The notes under the pieces: generated by a model
Databases searched by the model: none
Told to the model about the DNA's origin: nothing
Seen by the model: only the letters and a program-made list of their open reading frames with translations
Position numbers and translations under genes: made by a program
Part shown: positions 1 to 8,444 of the stretch, in pieces
How positions within the stretch are numbered: the first letter of the stretch is position 1
Layout: each line of letters opens with the position of its first letter
Assembly (NCBI RefSeq): GCF_000013885.1
Contig: NC_007959.1
Location: 62,001-126,000, forward strand
Source of the DNA: Nitrobacter hamburgensis X14
GTDB lineage: Bacteria; Pseudomonadota; Alphaproteobacteria; Rhizobiales; Xanthobacteraceae
Length of the DNA: 64,000 nucleotides
Direction of reading: 5' to 3'

Positions 1-236
1 CACGGTGCTCAAGATGACGCGGGCGGATCAAAGAACAGACCGGCATCATGCGCGCAGCGATGACGAACAACAGTGGCTCGCACCGCTCACACAGTGGGTG
101 CGCTCGGAGTTGGCTAGTGCGTGATGCTTGCCACTGCGCCGCCTTGTAAAGAGCGCGGCCATTGTTGCTCAGCCCTGCTTGACGTGGTATTCGCTATTGC
201 GCTGACGATCGAAAGGCTCAGGCATAGTCGTCCAAA

Positions 237-473
237 TTGCCCCGCTCAGGTCTCAATCTCGAAGATGTGATCATTCCCCTGCTGATCGCGCCGCCGTTCT
301 TTTTCTACCTTCTCAGCAAATTGCGCCAGTTGGCCATCGCACATGATCAACTACTGGTCATTGCCTCTACCGACGGCCTGACATCTTGCCTCAACCGCGT
401 CGCATCGACGCTGCGCGAAGTGGACCTTGTCGGTCGCATGGGCGGCGAGGAGCCGTCGCGGGCTCTTTTATAG
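237..473 (+). pseudogene. Diguanylate cyclase (GGDEF) remnant with internal deletion
   Basis: The 78-residue frame has a hydrophobic N-terminal segment (VIIPLLIAPPFFFYLL), then DGLTSCLNR, the start of a GGDEF domain, and directly after it VGRMGGEEP, the c-di-GMP synthase active-site region (usually GGDEF or GGEEF). In intact domains these two motifs lie about 40-50 residues apart; here they nearly touch, so the centre of the domain is gone, and the frame ends just after the active site. The start used is a TTG without a clear ribosome site. It cannot be a working cyclase. The C-terminal part is lost before the IS256 remnant that begins near 640. Confidence 0.7.
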
Positions 474-547
474 GAACGTTCTTACGGCGGACCGCATTTA
501 CCGGACGGGGCGGGAGAACCAGCACCTCACAACCCCGAACCCGATCA

Positions 548-584
548 GGCCCGCCGTTGATCCTTTCCCGGCGGGCCTTTTTGG
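548..584 (+). terminator. Probable rho-independent terminator
   Basis: GGCCCGCC and GGCGGGCC form a GC-rich stem around a short loop, followed by TTTTT. It lies between the GGDEF remnant and the IS256 remnant. Confidence 0.5.
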
Positions 585-704
585 CGTGGCAGTATAAAAT
601 CCGCCGTTCTCCGTCATCGCCACGGCCGACGGCGCCAGGGGTGCCGTCCGGAATGTGGTTGGAATTCGGCGTAGCGCGATCTCCGGTAACATGAAGGTAT
701 CGTT

Positions 705-1924
705 TCAGGCAGCAAGGTCAATTGGCTGATCGATAGGCTTTGTAGCGAGGGTCTGCCAACCGTCGACCTTACGCATGTTGATCTGGCCAGATGCGAGCAA
801 AGCCCAGAACAACATTGCTGCGGTTACCCGCCGAGGGCAGCACGGTCTGCGTTTTGATCCGCCGCTTAAACTCTTCGTGTAGTCGTTCGATCGCGTTCGT
901 TGTCCGCGCGCTCCGCCACTGGCTCGGCGGCAGTCGTGTGAAGGTGAACAGGCGGTCGCCGGCTTTTCCTCCAGGCTGTCGGCGACGGCGCGGTGCTTGA
1001 GCCTCCATTTGCGGATGAAGGCCTTGCGGCGCGCCCCAATCTCCTCGCGCGTCGCCGCGTAGATCATATCATTGTAATCCGCGGTGATCTCGTCATGCAG
1101 GCGCTCGGGGGCGTGGGCGAACAGGTTCCTGTGCTTGTGGACCGTGCAGCGCTGGACCGGCACGCCGTCCCACACTGCGGCGATGGCCTTGTCGAGGCCC
1201 GGCGCGCCGTCGAAAATGAGGAACTCCGGCCGCCGCAGTCCGCGCTTGATGAGGTCGTCGAGGACAGTACGCCGAGCCTCGGCGCTCTCGTCGCCCATGC
1301 TCTTGATCGCGAGCAGCGCCTTCTGGCCGTCCGCGCGCACGCCGAGAATGACGAGTAGCGAGATCGAGGTGGCCTTCCGATCGAGCCGGACGCGCCACTG
1401 TGCCGTCGAGGATCAGGCGTACGATCGGCTCCTCGGCCAGAGAGCGGGTATTTCATGCGTCCCAATCGCCCTTCATCTTGCGCCAGACCCGGCTCACCGT
1501 GTCCTTACCCACCGCTCCGCCGAACAAGGCCGCGAGCGCCCGGCGCACCCGGCGCGTGTTGGTGCCGGCCAGGTAGCTGCCGGCAATCAGCGCGTCTGCG
1601 GCCAGCGTGCGGCGCTAGTAGGCCCCGCAGCGCCTGGCTCTTCCATTCCGTCGTCTCGCCCGCGGACGTGGTCAGACGGGCACGCGGCACCGCGATCTCG
1701 ATCGCCCCGAACGTTCCTGTCAGCGACCGCGTTCGGCTGCCATGGCGGTGGCCGGCGACGCTCGCTCTTTCTTCGCCGCCGGCGGTCTAGCTTCGCCCGT
1801 AACGCGGGCGTGCCAGCACCGCGTCGAGTTCGCCTCGGATCAGCTCTTCGATGAAGCCACGCGCTCGCTCGCGCACCTCAGTCTCGATCGGATCGAACCA
1901 ATTGTCGAAACAATCAACAGCCAT
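705..1924 (-). pseudogene. IS256-family transposase, type 1, multiply frameshifted
   Basis: Read on the minus strand, the frame starts at 1924 with MAVDCFDNWFDPIETEVRER and continues through RARGFIEELIRGELDAV, LTTSAGETTEWKSQALRG, ADGQKALLAIKSMG, the DDE region FLIFDGAPGLDKAIAAV, QRCTVHKHRN, and the C-terminal motif TTNAIERLHEEFKRRIKTQ. These pieces lie in different frames, so the gene carries several frameshifts. The insertion sequence probably begins near 640, because the sequence there recurs at about 27389 beside another copy of the same C-terminus. Confidence 0.8.
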
Positions 1925-2014
1925 CACAGTTGCAGGCTACTGCATGGAATCAGGCTTCGTGGTAAGCTTGGTAGCCGAGGTTCCTGAATCATGCCGCGAA
2001 TCTTTTTCCGGGCC

Positions 2015-2772
2015 ACCGCGCCAGGATTTGTAACTCCAGCCAGAGGTTCCGATGAGAAGAACCGGCTTTGGTTTCTTGCTCATCTCCGTTTTTCCCGCCG
2101 CAACTTCCGGCCCGGTTTCACCTCGACTACTACTCACATCACTTCCGTACGACGGAATTTAACGGGGTTTTCTATCGGACACCGACAACCGGGGCAGTCC
2201 GTGCCTGGGTCGAACAGACTCCCCAAGAATTTGTCTTCGCCTGGAAGGTCTCAAAGTTCATCACGCACTGGAAACGGCTCGGCCCGAAATCCGGCACGAG
2301 CCTCGCCCTGCTGGAACGTCGCCTCCGCCTTCTGAAGGCGAAGGCGGGTCCCATGCTGTTTCAGCTTCCACCGCAATTTCAAAAGGACACCACGCGGCTT
2401 GCGTCGTTTCTCAAGCGGCTCCGCAAACCGCGCCCTTACGTCTTTGAGTTTCGTCATCCGAGCTGGTACACGCCGGAAACCTTCGATCTTCTGCGCGATC
2501 ATAGCAGCGCCCTTTGCATCTCGGACCATCACGACGCACCGGCACCATGGAAGGTAACGGCACCCCATGTCTACGTCCGCGCTCATGGACCATCGGGAAA
2601 CTATCGCGATCGTTATGCGCCGCAAACACTGACGGCTTGGGCGCGGCGGCTATCACGCCTGCGAAACGAGGGACACAGTATCTACGTTTATTTCGACAAC
2701 GATCAGAAGAGCGCGGCTCCGCTCGATGCCGCACGGCTGATGCGGCTGATGCACTTGAAAGCTGACGCATAG
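2015..2772 (+). pseudogene. DUF72 (YecE-like) protein gene with its first 71 bases inverted
   Basis: From 2086 the plus strand encodes PFFPPQLPARFHLDYYSHHF, then TEFNGVFYR and FEFRHPSWY, typical of the DUF72/YecE TIM-barrel family, to a stop at 2772. The expected N-terminus is not upstream on this strand. It lies on the minus strand from 2083 down to 2015, encoding MSKKPKPVLLIGTSGWSYKS and then WRG. Turning 2015-2085 around joins WRG to PFFPPQ in frame, as in intact family members (IGTSGWSYxxWRGxFYP). As it stands the gene lacks a start and its first strand. The function of DUF72 proteins is not well established. Confidence 0.85.
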
Positions 2773-2989
2773 GCGGCCTTTCAAGCAGTTGTCACCGCGG
2801 CACATTTTTTGGAACATTTGTTCTCGGAGAGGATGCGGAGCAGCGCTCGACGCTCGGTGGCAATGCTGCCAAGATCTTGACAAAGCTTATTCACTAATAC
2901 GCATCGCCAGAGTCTCGGAACGATACCTGATCCATAGGATTGACCCCTGCCAACATTGGCACGGACCTTTTCAATCCGAGGAGAGACAT

Positions 2990-3139
2990 ATGCCGAAGAA
3001 AGAAAACGGACGCGTAGTCGAGACCGCAATCGAGGCACGAGGAGCAGAACGCGGACCTTCGGTGCGTAATGTGCTAATCTGGAGCACCGGGCTGGTCGTA
3101 GCAGGTTTCGTGGCTGTGTATTTTCTCTATTTTTCCTAG
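2990..3139 (+). CDS. Small single-pass membrane protein, 49 aa
   Basis: The ATG at 2990 follows GAGGAGAGACAT, a strong ribosome site, so I prefer it to longer in-frame starts. The N-terminal half is charged (MPKKENGRVVETAIEARG) and the C-terminal half is one membrane segment (VLIWSTGLVVAGFVAVYFLY). Only three residues follow the segment, so the charged N-terminus is probably cytoplasmic. I do not recognise a named family. A weak EcfG-like element (GGAAC at 2917, N16, GATT) lies about 50 bases upstream, and the neighbours are other small membrane and PRC-barrel genes, which suggests an envelope stress role. Confidence 0.75.
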   Translation: MPKKENGRVVETAIEARGAERGPSVRNVLIWSTGLVVAGFVAVYFLYFS

Positions 3140-3147
3140 CCGGTCAT

Positions 3148-3183
3148 AACCCCATCTTTCGCCACCCAGAGATCGGGGGTTGT
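3148..3183 (+). terminator. Possible terminator hairpin
   Basis: AACCCCATCT pairs with AGATCGGGGGTT across a short loop just after the small membrane gene. The T tail is short, so termination is not certain. Confidence 0.35.
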
Positions 3184-3230
3184 TATGTCCAAGAAGCTCA
3201 GCCCGGAACAGGAATGACCGTGGCCTCTTC

Positions 3231-3255
3231 GGAACGCATTCGGAGCGCGCTAGTT
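3231..3255 (+). promoter_or_regulatory. EcfG-like promoter
   Basis: GGAAC (3231-3235), 16 bases, AGTT (3252-3255). It matches the alphaproteobacterial general-stress sigma EcfG consensus GGAAC-N16/17-CGTT except for one -10 base, and precedes the membrane gene at 3314. Confidence 0.6.
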
Positions 3256-3313
3256 GTGATCAAACGGCTGGTCTTTACAGATCAGCCGTGATGTTTGTTT
3301 CCAAGGAAACACC

Positions 3314-3544
3314 ATGCCAAACGTCAAGTATGTATCTCTCATCATTCTCCTGGCTCTCCTGGTTGGAACATGGGCCTGGGCGGTGTCCGCGTGGACCAGC
3401 GATATTCCCATGAGCGACTGGGTTGCCTTGGGATTCGGTGGCGTATTTACACTCGTCGTCGGTTGCGGGTTGATTGGCTTGATGTTTTACAGCAGCCGTC
3501 ACGGTTATGATGATGACGCGTTCCGGAAAAGGCGCCCGAAGTAG
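3314..3544 (+). CDS. Small two-TM membrane protein, 76 aa
   Basis: The ATG at 3314 follows an AAGGAAA ribosome site. Two hydrophobic segments (YVSLIILLALLVGTWAWAV, about residues 6-24, and WVALGFGGVFTLVVGCGLIG, about 36-55) are joined by a short loop. The tail is charged and basic (SSRHGYDDDAFRKRRPK) and is probably cytoplasmic. No catalytic motif is visible and I do not recognise the family. An EcfG-like promoter lies about 60 bases upstream, and the next gene encodes a PRC-barrel protein, so stress induction is likely. Confidence 0.75.
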   Translation: MPNVKYVSLIILLALLVGTWAWAVSAWTSDIPMSDWVALGFGGVFTLVVGCGLIGLMFYSSRHGYDDDAFRKRRPK

Positions 3545-3769
3545 TATACGAGGGTTTATCAAGCGCAGCGCGTCACGCCGAAATCTCGCGGCGGCAATGC
3601 TGCCGTGATCTGCAATATGTGGCGAACCATCGGAATGTTCCCGTTGGGCACGTCTCGGTTATCACTGAGAAGAGCCGACTCCTGGTCGCTCTGGAACCCG
3701 TCCTCGGCCCCGCGCCGGAACGTTTGCCGCTCCAACCGCTTTTCCTTTTAATAACCCAGGGAGAATTCC

Positions 3770-4132
3770 ATGAGCATCGAAGGAAGTGCACCTCACCTGC
3801 TCACCAGCGATAAAGAGTCGGGAAAAGCTGTCTATGGCGCCGAAAACAAGAAGATAGGTTCGATCGAGCACGTCATGATCGACGAGACCAGCGGGAAAAT
3901 CGCCTACGCCGTGCTGAGTTTCGGCGGCTTTCTCGGCATCGGCAACGACCATTACCCGGTGCCCTGGAAGGTGCTCAGATACGACTCCGAACTTGGCGGC
4001 TACCGTAGTGACATAAGTGGGAATCGCTTGAAAGGCGCTCCGAAGCACGGCACTGAGACCGTTTTTGACTGGAACGCCCGATATGCGGAGCTCGATGACT
4101 ACTACAACGATGTAGTGATACGGACAGGCTGA
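3770..4132 (+). CDS. PRC-barrel domain protein, 120 aa
   Basis: The core from about residue 17 to 90 (SGKAVYGAENKKIGSIEHVM, then SFGGFLGIGNDHYPVPW) is a PRC-barrel of the short single-domain type common in Bradyrhizobiaceae. It shares the GGFLGIGxDxYPxPW signature with the proteins at 47272 and the broken copy at 7576. There is no signal peptide, so it should be cytoplasmic. The start at 3770 has a GGGAG ribosome site 6 bases upstream. A weak EcfG-like element (GGAAC at 3717, N16, GCTT) lies at the expected distance. PRC-barrels are protein- or RNA-binding folds; the ligand here is unknown. Confidence 0.9.
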   Translation: MSIEGSAPHLLTSDKESGKAVYGAENKKIGSIEHVMIDETSGKIAYAVLSFGGFLGIGNDHYPVPWKVLRYDSELGGYRSDISGNRLKGAPKHGTETVFDWNARYAELDDYYNDVVIRTG

Positions 4133-4238
4133 ATATCTTTGCATGAGTTACAGGGTGGCGAGTTCGGGACGCCCCTCCACTCCATGCGTTGCCAGTGCGG
4201 ACGGGCCCGAGGCCTCAGGCCCCCCCGTTCCACGCCCA

Positions 4239-4276
4239 GACCCGCCGGTTGCCTTTCGCCGGCGGGTTTGATTTTG
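4239..4276 (+). terminator. Rho-independent terminator after the PRC-barrel gene
   Basis: ACCCGCCGG and CCGGCGGGT form a strong stem followed by TTTGATTTT, about 110 bases after the PRC-barrel stop codon. Confidence 0.6.
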
Positions 4277-4329
4277 TCATGAAAGTGAACGGGGACCATT
4301 TGCAGCCAACGACTTCCGGATCCGAATAG

Positions 4330-4679
4330 GCCCGCTGTCGCTCCCGAACGCAGCGTCCGGCTGTCCAGGATCGCCGCCGTAGGCTCCGCCGTCCGCTCCG
4401 ATGCCACGCGCAACAGGACCTGCAGATCATGGCCCGCGTCGCGAAACAGTCCGCTTTCAGCTAACGCACAGTTGCTGATAGACCGCCGCCACTGCGGCAA
4501 ATCATTCGGCATCGCGCGCCAGGAGATGCCGTTCGAACCATATAGCGCCGCCTATTGAACACCTCGCGCAACGCGCGCTCACGCTGCGCGCCGGTTTCTG
4601 GAAGCAACGCCAGATACAGCGCCGCAAAAACCCATTCGTCTTCGGAAACATCGGAGGGATAAGGTTTATGAATCATCAT
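4330..4679 (-). pseudogene. IS5-family transposase fragment (N-terminal half)
   Basis: On the minus strand MIHKPYPSDVSEDEWVFAAL, LPETGAQRERALREVFN and RYMV are the usual start of an IS5-type transposase. After a frameshift MPNDLPQWR and AAILDSRTLRS continue it. The DDE core beyond that is missing. Confidence 0.75.
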
Positions 4680-4724
4680 CGCAAACTGAATCCCCCAACT
4701 GTATCGGTTCATAACAGACTCTAG

Positions 4725-5234
4725 CTATTGGTCGTCATAGTGACGCTGTACAACTGCGAGCGCACGGGCTTCGGCGCGAATGCGGATAACGAGCACCAGC
4801 GCATTCAGGATAGTGAAGATCGATGCCAGTAGATACAGATGAAGCGCGAGCGGTAAAACCGCGATCTCCGCGACGACGATCGCGTAGTTGGGATGCGACA
4901 AATATCTGTAAGGCCCCGCCGTGACCATCGGCGCGTCAGGCAATACAATAATTCGCGTGGTCCATCGCGGTCCAAGCGTTGCCAGCACCCACAAGCGCAG
5001 GATCTGCAATAAAATGAAAATTGAAAGAACAATGAGATTTACGTCCTGATCGCGACCCCATGCCCATAATGCAATTAGCCAGGCCGCATGGGTCGCGACC
5101 ACCAGCGGATAATGGTCCGGCGCGATCTCGGTTGCGCCCCGTGCCAGCAGCCTGCCGGTGTTGTATCGGGACAGAACGAGTTCGCCTAGCCGCTGTAGCG
5201 TCACCAGCGCGAGAATGAGAGTGGCGAGGGTCAC
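4725..5234 (-). CDS. Isoprenylcysteine carboxyl methyltransferase-family protein
   Basis: The protein has 169 residues with about five hydrophobic segments and the family signature TAGPYRYLSHPNY (about residues 106-118), which forms part of the S-adenosylmethionine site in ICMT/PEMT-type membrane methyltransferases. It starts at a GTG whose sequence overlaps the stop of the upstream polyketide synthase gene by four bases (GTGA), a sign of translational coupling. In bacteria this pair (type III PKS plus ICMT-like protein, as in Bacillus bpsAB and Streptomyces srsAB) makes alkylpyrone or alkylresorcinol lipids that the second enzyme O-methylates. The product here is inferred only from that pairing. 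Confidence 0.85.
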   Translation of the reverse strand: MTLATLILALVTLQRLGELVLSRYNTGRLLARGATEIAPDHYPLVVATHAAWLIALWAWGRDQDVNLIVLSIFILLQILRLWVLATLGPRWTTRIIVLPDAPMVTAGPYRYLSHPNYAIVVAEIAVLPLALHLYLLASIFTILNALVLVIRIRAEARALAVVQRHYDDQ

Positions 5235-6283
5235 GCTGTGTGACGCAGAGTGACGCAGCTTGCGGTGAACCCCGGCCCGAGTGAGGTCACTAGTGCCAGC
5301 GGCGGCAGGCCCTGCGCGCGAGCGCGTTCGAGCACAAACAGGACCGTCGCCGCCGACATATTCCCGTAATCGGCAATTACCCCTCTTTCGTTATTGAGTG
5401 TCCCCTGGTCGAGCGAAAAAGATCGCTCGATCGCGATAATGACTTTCGTACCGCCGGGATGGCAAATGAAGCAATCGATATCTCCGATCGAAAGACCCAT
5501 CCCGGACAGAATTGCCGTGATACCTGGCTTCATGTGCGCAGTTACGAAGTCAGGAATCGTGCGCTGGAAGATCACGCCAAATCCTTCGGGGTCTACACGC
5601 CATCCCATGATATTCAGCGTATTCGGCCACAGATACTCGCCGGTCGCCTCGATCCGTGTCGCACCTCCATCTCCGGCGCGCAGCAGGACGGCGGCAGCCC
5701 CATCGCCGAACAGACTGGCAGCAACGATATTGGCCTTGGTCAGTTCGTCGTGGCGAACTGCGAGCGTACAAAGTTCAAGGACTACCAGCAGCACGTTCGT
5801 GCCAGGCCGCGCTTGCGCCAGCCGCGATGCAATGGATAGCCCCGTCACGCCGCCCGCGCAGCCCAGACCAAAGACTGGTACGCGCGACACATCCGGCCGG
5901 AGGCCGAGTTTCGCGGCGACGCGAGCCTCCAGTGTCGGTGTCGCGATGCCGGTCGAACACACCGTCACGACGGTGTCGATGTTAGTCACGCTGAGATCGG
6001 CGCGTTCGATAGCCTTACGCGCGACATCGACGAACAAAACTTCCGCGCCTTCCAGAAAGGCCTGAGTTCGCTCCGGCCAGCCACGCGGCTCGCAGTACCA
6101 TTCAATCGGTTTAACGCCGTAACGGTGCTGTATGCCGGTGTTGGCGAAAAGAGGGGAGAGCGTTTCAAACTGCGGATACCGCGAACCTAAGATGAAACGT
6201 GCCGCTTCGAGGATTTGCGTCTGATGAAACACATGCGGTGGAACTCCGGTCGCCATCGAGATCAAAGCGGCCGTTTGCTTCAT
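5231..6283 (-). CDS. Type III polyketide synthase (chalcone synthase-like), 350 aa
   Basis: The catalytic triad is complete: Cys142 in FGLGCAGG, His275 in CFICHPGG and Asn308 in DYGNMSAA. The C-terminal SLGPGFTASCV matches the GFGPG-type loop. The length is normal for the family. The ATG at 6283 (MKQTAALIS) has an AGGAG ribosome site 8 bases upstream; longer in-frame extensions lack one. The enzyme condenses an acyl-CoA starter with malonyl-CoA without an acyl carrier protein. The overlapping ICMT-like methyltransferase points to an alkylpyrone or alkylresorcinol membrane lipid. No EcfG-like promoter was seen upstream. Starter specificity cannot be read from the sequence. Confidence 0.9.
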   Translation of the reverse strand: MKQTAALISMATGVPPHVFHQTQILEAARFILGSRYPQFETLSPLFANTGIQHRYGVKPIEWYCEPRGWPERTQAFLEGAEVLFVDVARKAIERADLSVTNIDTVVTVCSTGIATPTLEARVAAKLGLRPDVSRVPVFGLGCAGGVTGLSIASRLAQARPGTNVLLVVLELCTLAVRHDELTKANIVAASLFGDGAAAVLLRAGDGGATRIEATGEYLWPNTLNIMGWRVDPEGFGVIFQRTIPDFVTAHMKPGITAILSGMGLSIGDIDCFICHPGGTKVIIAIERSFSLDQGTLNNERGVIADYGNMSAATVLFVLERARAQGLPPLALVTSLGPGFTASCVTLRHTA

Positions 6284-6423
6284 ATCGTTGCTCCTGCCCC
6301 AGAGTGATCGACGTTGTAGCGGTGGCACTCGTATCTGAAACCGCGCAGCCGACACAATCAGCCACGCGGCCCGACGCACACTGCGGTGCCGATGCGGACC
6401 GGAACCGCCGGACAACAGCGCCC

Positions 6424-6915
6424 TTACATCTTCACCGTCACCTTGCGGTTCTCGCCGAGGTTCGGCTGGTCTCCGGTCAACCTCGCCTTGGCGAACTCGA
6501 AGATAGTGGCCACAGCACTTGCCGGTCCATCCCACAATTCCCCAGTAAAGGGCTCAATCCGCAACAAGCATACATTGGGATCGCTCGGCCCTCCTGGCCA
6601 CCATAGTTCATCGGTCTTTCGCCATGCCGCCTCTGTCTTATTCGCATCGTGGACGATGCAGGCGCGGCCGGTGATCGAGAGGTAGGCTTTTTCGCTCGAA
6701 TCGATAAAGACGAGACCAACATCGGGTCTAGCCTCAATCTCACCCTCCTTCGGGCTGTGAATATCGGTTACGAAGAAAATCAAACCAGCGCCGCGATCGG
6801 GCCTTGCTTCCAGCGGTCGCGCACGCAACCCATCGGCGAATTGCGTCGTCAGCATGCAAACGCCTACCTTTTCAACGATGTCCCAGACGCGATCGATGTT
6901 GTTTTTCTTGTTCAT
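6424..6915 (-). CDS. Pyridoxamine 5'-phosphate oxidase-family protein (general stress protein 26-like)
   Basis: The 163-residue protein has the split-barrel flavin-binding pattern: VGVCMLTTQFADGLRARPLE, GLIFFVTDIHSPKEGEI, VGLVFIDSSEKAYLSITG and a C-terminal LLRIEPFTGELWDG. These match the general stress protein 26 branch of PNPOx-like proteins. I chose the ATG at 6915 because GGAGG lies 8 bases upstream; an earlier ATG overlaps that ribosome site. Family members bind FMN, FAD or F420 and their substrates are mostly unknown. It is transcribed in the same direction as the polyketide synthase genes but about 140 bases upstream of them, so it is probably a separate unit. Confidence 0.85.
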   Translation of the reverse strand: MNKKNNIDRVWDIVEKVGVCMLTTQFADGLRARPLEARPDRGAGLIFFVTDIHSPKEGEIEARPDVGLVFIDSSEKAYLSITGRACIVHDANKTEAAWRKTDELWWPGGPSDPNVCLLRIEPFTGELWDGPASAVATIFEFAKARLTGDQPNLGENRKVTVKM

Positions 6916-7074
6916 TTGACCACCAGCCTCCATACGGTTGAAGTTGGTAATTGAGACTTCTGCAAAAGGATTCTTCGTAGAGTCGGCGCTCTGGCGCCTG
7001 TCGAGATGGCCGCCGCGCCTTTCCGGATGAATGGCAACTGCCGGCGGGAGCCTCCTATGATGATCACACCATCA

Positions 7075-7317
7075 TCAGCGAGATTTCTTCTTCGGAACCT
7101 TTTCGCCCTTCTTGCGCGCCTCGGAGAGGCCGATCGCGATGGCTTGTTTTCTGCTTTTGACCTTGCCGCCCTTGCCGCCGCGCCCGCTTTTTGCAGTGCC
7201 CTTTTTATAACGGCGCATTTCCTTTTCTACCGTGCGCCCCGAACTTTTCGAATAGCGGCGTTTCTCTGTCTTCTTCTTTGCCGCTTTCTTCGCCTTCTTC
7301 GCCTTCTTCACGACCAT
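7075..7317 (-). CDS. Lysine-rich DUF6496-type protein, 80 aa
   Basis: It is very basic, with a lysine/alanine-rich head (VVKKAKKAKKAAKKKTEKRR) and a conserved tail, KGTAKSGRGGKGGKVKSRKQ followed by AIAIGLSEARKKGEKVPKKK, the DUF6496 pattern. The composition suggests nucleic-acid binding, like small histone-like proteins, but the function of the family is not established. AAGGAGGAAA precedes the ATG at 7317. An EcfG-like element with one -35 mismatch lies about 35 bases upstream. Confidence 0.85.
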   Translation of the reverse strand: MVVKKAKKAKKAAKKKTEKRRYSKSSGRTVEKEMRRYKKGTAKSGRGGKGGKVKSRKQAIAIGLSEARKKGEKVPKKKSR

Positions 7318-7350
7318 GAACTTTTTCCTCCTTGCGGTGGACGGGGCCTG

Positions 7351-7375
7351 AACGGCTCGGTTAAATATCGGTTGC
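7351..7375 (-). promoter_or_regulatory. Probable EcfG-like promoter (one -35 mismatch)
   Basis: Read on the minus strand: GCAAC, 16 bases, CGTT, with the -10 about 35 bases before the DUF6496 start. GCAAC differs from GGAAC at one base. Confidence 0.4.
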
Positions 7376-7575
7376 CAGACTAACCCTCCAAAATTGCGTT
7401 CGAGAAGGGTGCGCCCAAGCCACCTACGCCGGTTCGGCTTGCTGGAGCGTTTTGGTCCTGCTCATGGCAAAATTCCAGGTTGAAAGCGGTTTGCGATAAT
7501 CGCCGGCAAGCGACGGAGTTCTCGTACATCAATAGGCTCGACGCTCGCGCCGGGTCTTTCTCGAAGAACTCTGTC

Positions 7576-7926
7576 TCACCAGAACGGCGAAGCTTGGTAA
7601 TGGTCATAGACTCGCTTGTCGTTCTCACGACTCCATGCCCACTCAGTGTCGTTTCGGTAGTGGGGCGCCTCGTCGAGTTGACCCCTTGTTACGTTTGTAA
7701 TGTAACCGCTCAAGTCCCTATCGTACTTCAGACTGGCCCATGGCGTGGGATAGCGATCATCGCCGGTGCCGAGGAAGCCTCCATAGCCTAAGACGGCGTA
7801 GGCCACCTTGCCTGACATCTTGTCTATCATCACGCGCTCGATCTCTTCTGGCGATCAGCGCCATAGACGGCCGTGCCTTCCACCTTGTCGCTGCCGATGA
7901 AGATTTCCTGTTTCCCGCTCTCCCAT
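7576..7926 (-). pseudogene. PRC-barrel protein gene broken by two frameshifts
   Basis: The C-terminal part is intact from MMIDKMSGKVAYAVLGYGGF to the stop. GSDKVEGTAVYGADRQK, which should precede it, lies in another frame; about 8 bases are missing after ADRQK. A second shift separates this from the original ATG at 7926, which still has a perfect AGGAGG ribosome site and an EcfG-like promoter. It is a paralogue of the genes at 3770 and 47272. Ordinary decay or a sequencing error are both possible. Confidence 0.8.
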
Positions 7927-7962
7927 CGCGTCCTCCTGAGTGAGCGTTGTCCCGGAACATCC

Positions 7963-7987
7963 AACGCGCCGGCAAGAAACGCGTTCC
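7963..7987 (-). promoter_or_regulatory. EcfG-like promoter, exact consensus
   Basis: Minus strand GGAAC (7987-7983), 16 bases, CGTT (7966-7963), 37 bases before the original ATG of the broken PRC-barrel gene. Confidence 0.65.
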
Positions 7988-8321
7988 GAAAGGTCAAAGG
8001 ACGGTCCGCAACTTGCATCGCTGGCCGCGTCAGCGGCGAGAGCTGCTATCCTGGAAGAACGCGTTTATCTCTCACCGTGGTTGCGAATCGGGACCGGCCT
8101 TCTTTCGGTCCGTACAGGAGACATCCGTGAAAAGCGGACTCGCCTTTGCTCTCGCCACCAGCTGTCGGCCGATGAAGAGTCAGACTGCTGACGATCAAGC
8201 CGGGGCCGAAGAGCAGCATGACGCGAGCCGAATTCAAGTGGACCGAGTGGGCCTATCTGCCGCCGTCGACGAGGCTGGCGCCGAACGATGTACAGGCGCT
8301 GGAAGCACTCGCAGCGGGGAA
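7988..8321. other. Intergenic stretch without a recognisable gene
   Basis: It separates two divergent EcfG-like promoters. Short open frames exist on both strands, but none shows a known family, a convincing ribosome site or a membrane pattern. Confidence 0.5.
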
Positions 8322-8346
8322 GGAACTTCACCGACCGGACCGCGTT
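8322..8346 (+). promoter_or_regulatory. EcfG-like promoter, exact consensus
   Basis: GGAAC (8322-8326), 16 bases, CGTT (8343-8346). The start codon of the CDF transporter is about 100 bases downstream, so the leader would be longer than for the other members of this set. Confidence 0.55.
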
Positions 8347-8444
8347 CATTCGCCGCAGAACGTATTTCATCGCGACGAGCCTTATAGCGCTGTTTCCCGC
8401 GACCGGCCAGCGGCCTGTCGATTTCAGGAATTCGATCTCCGAGT

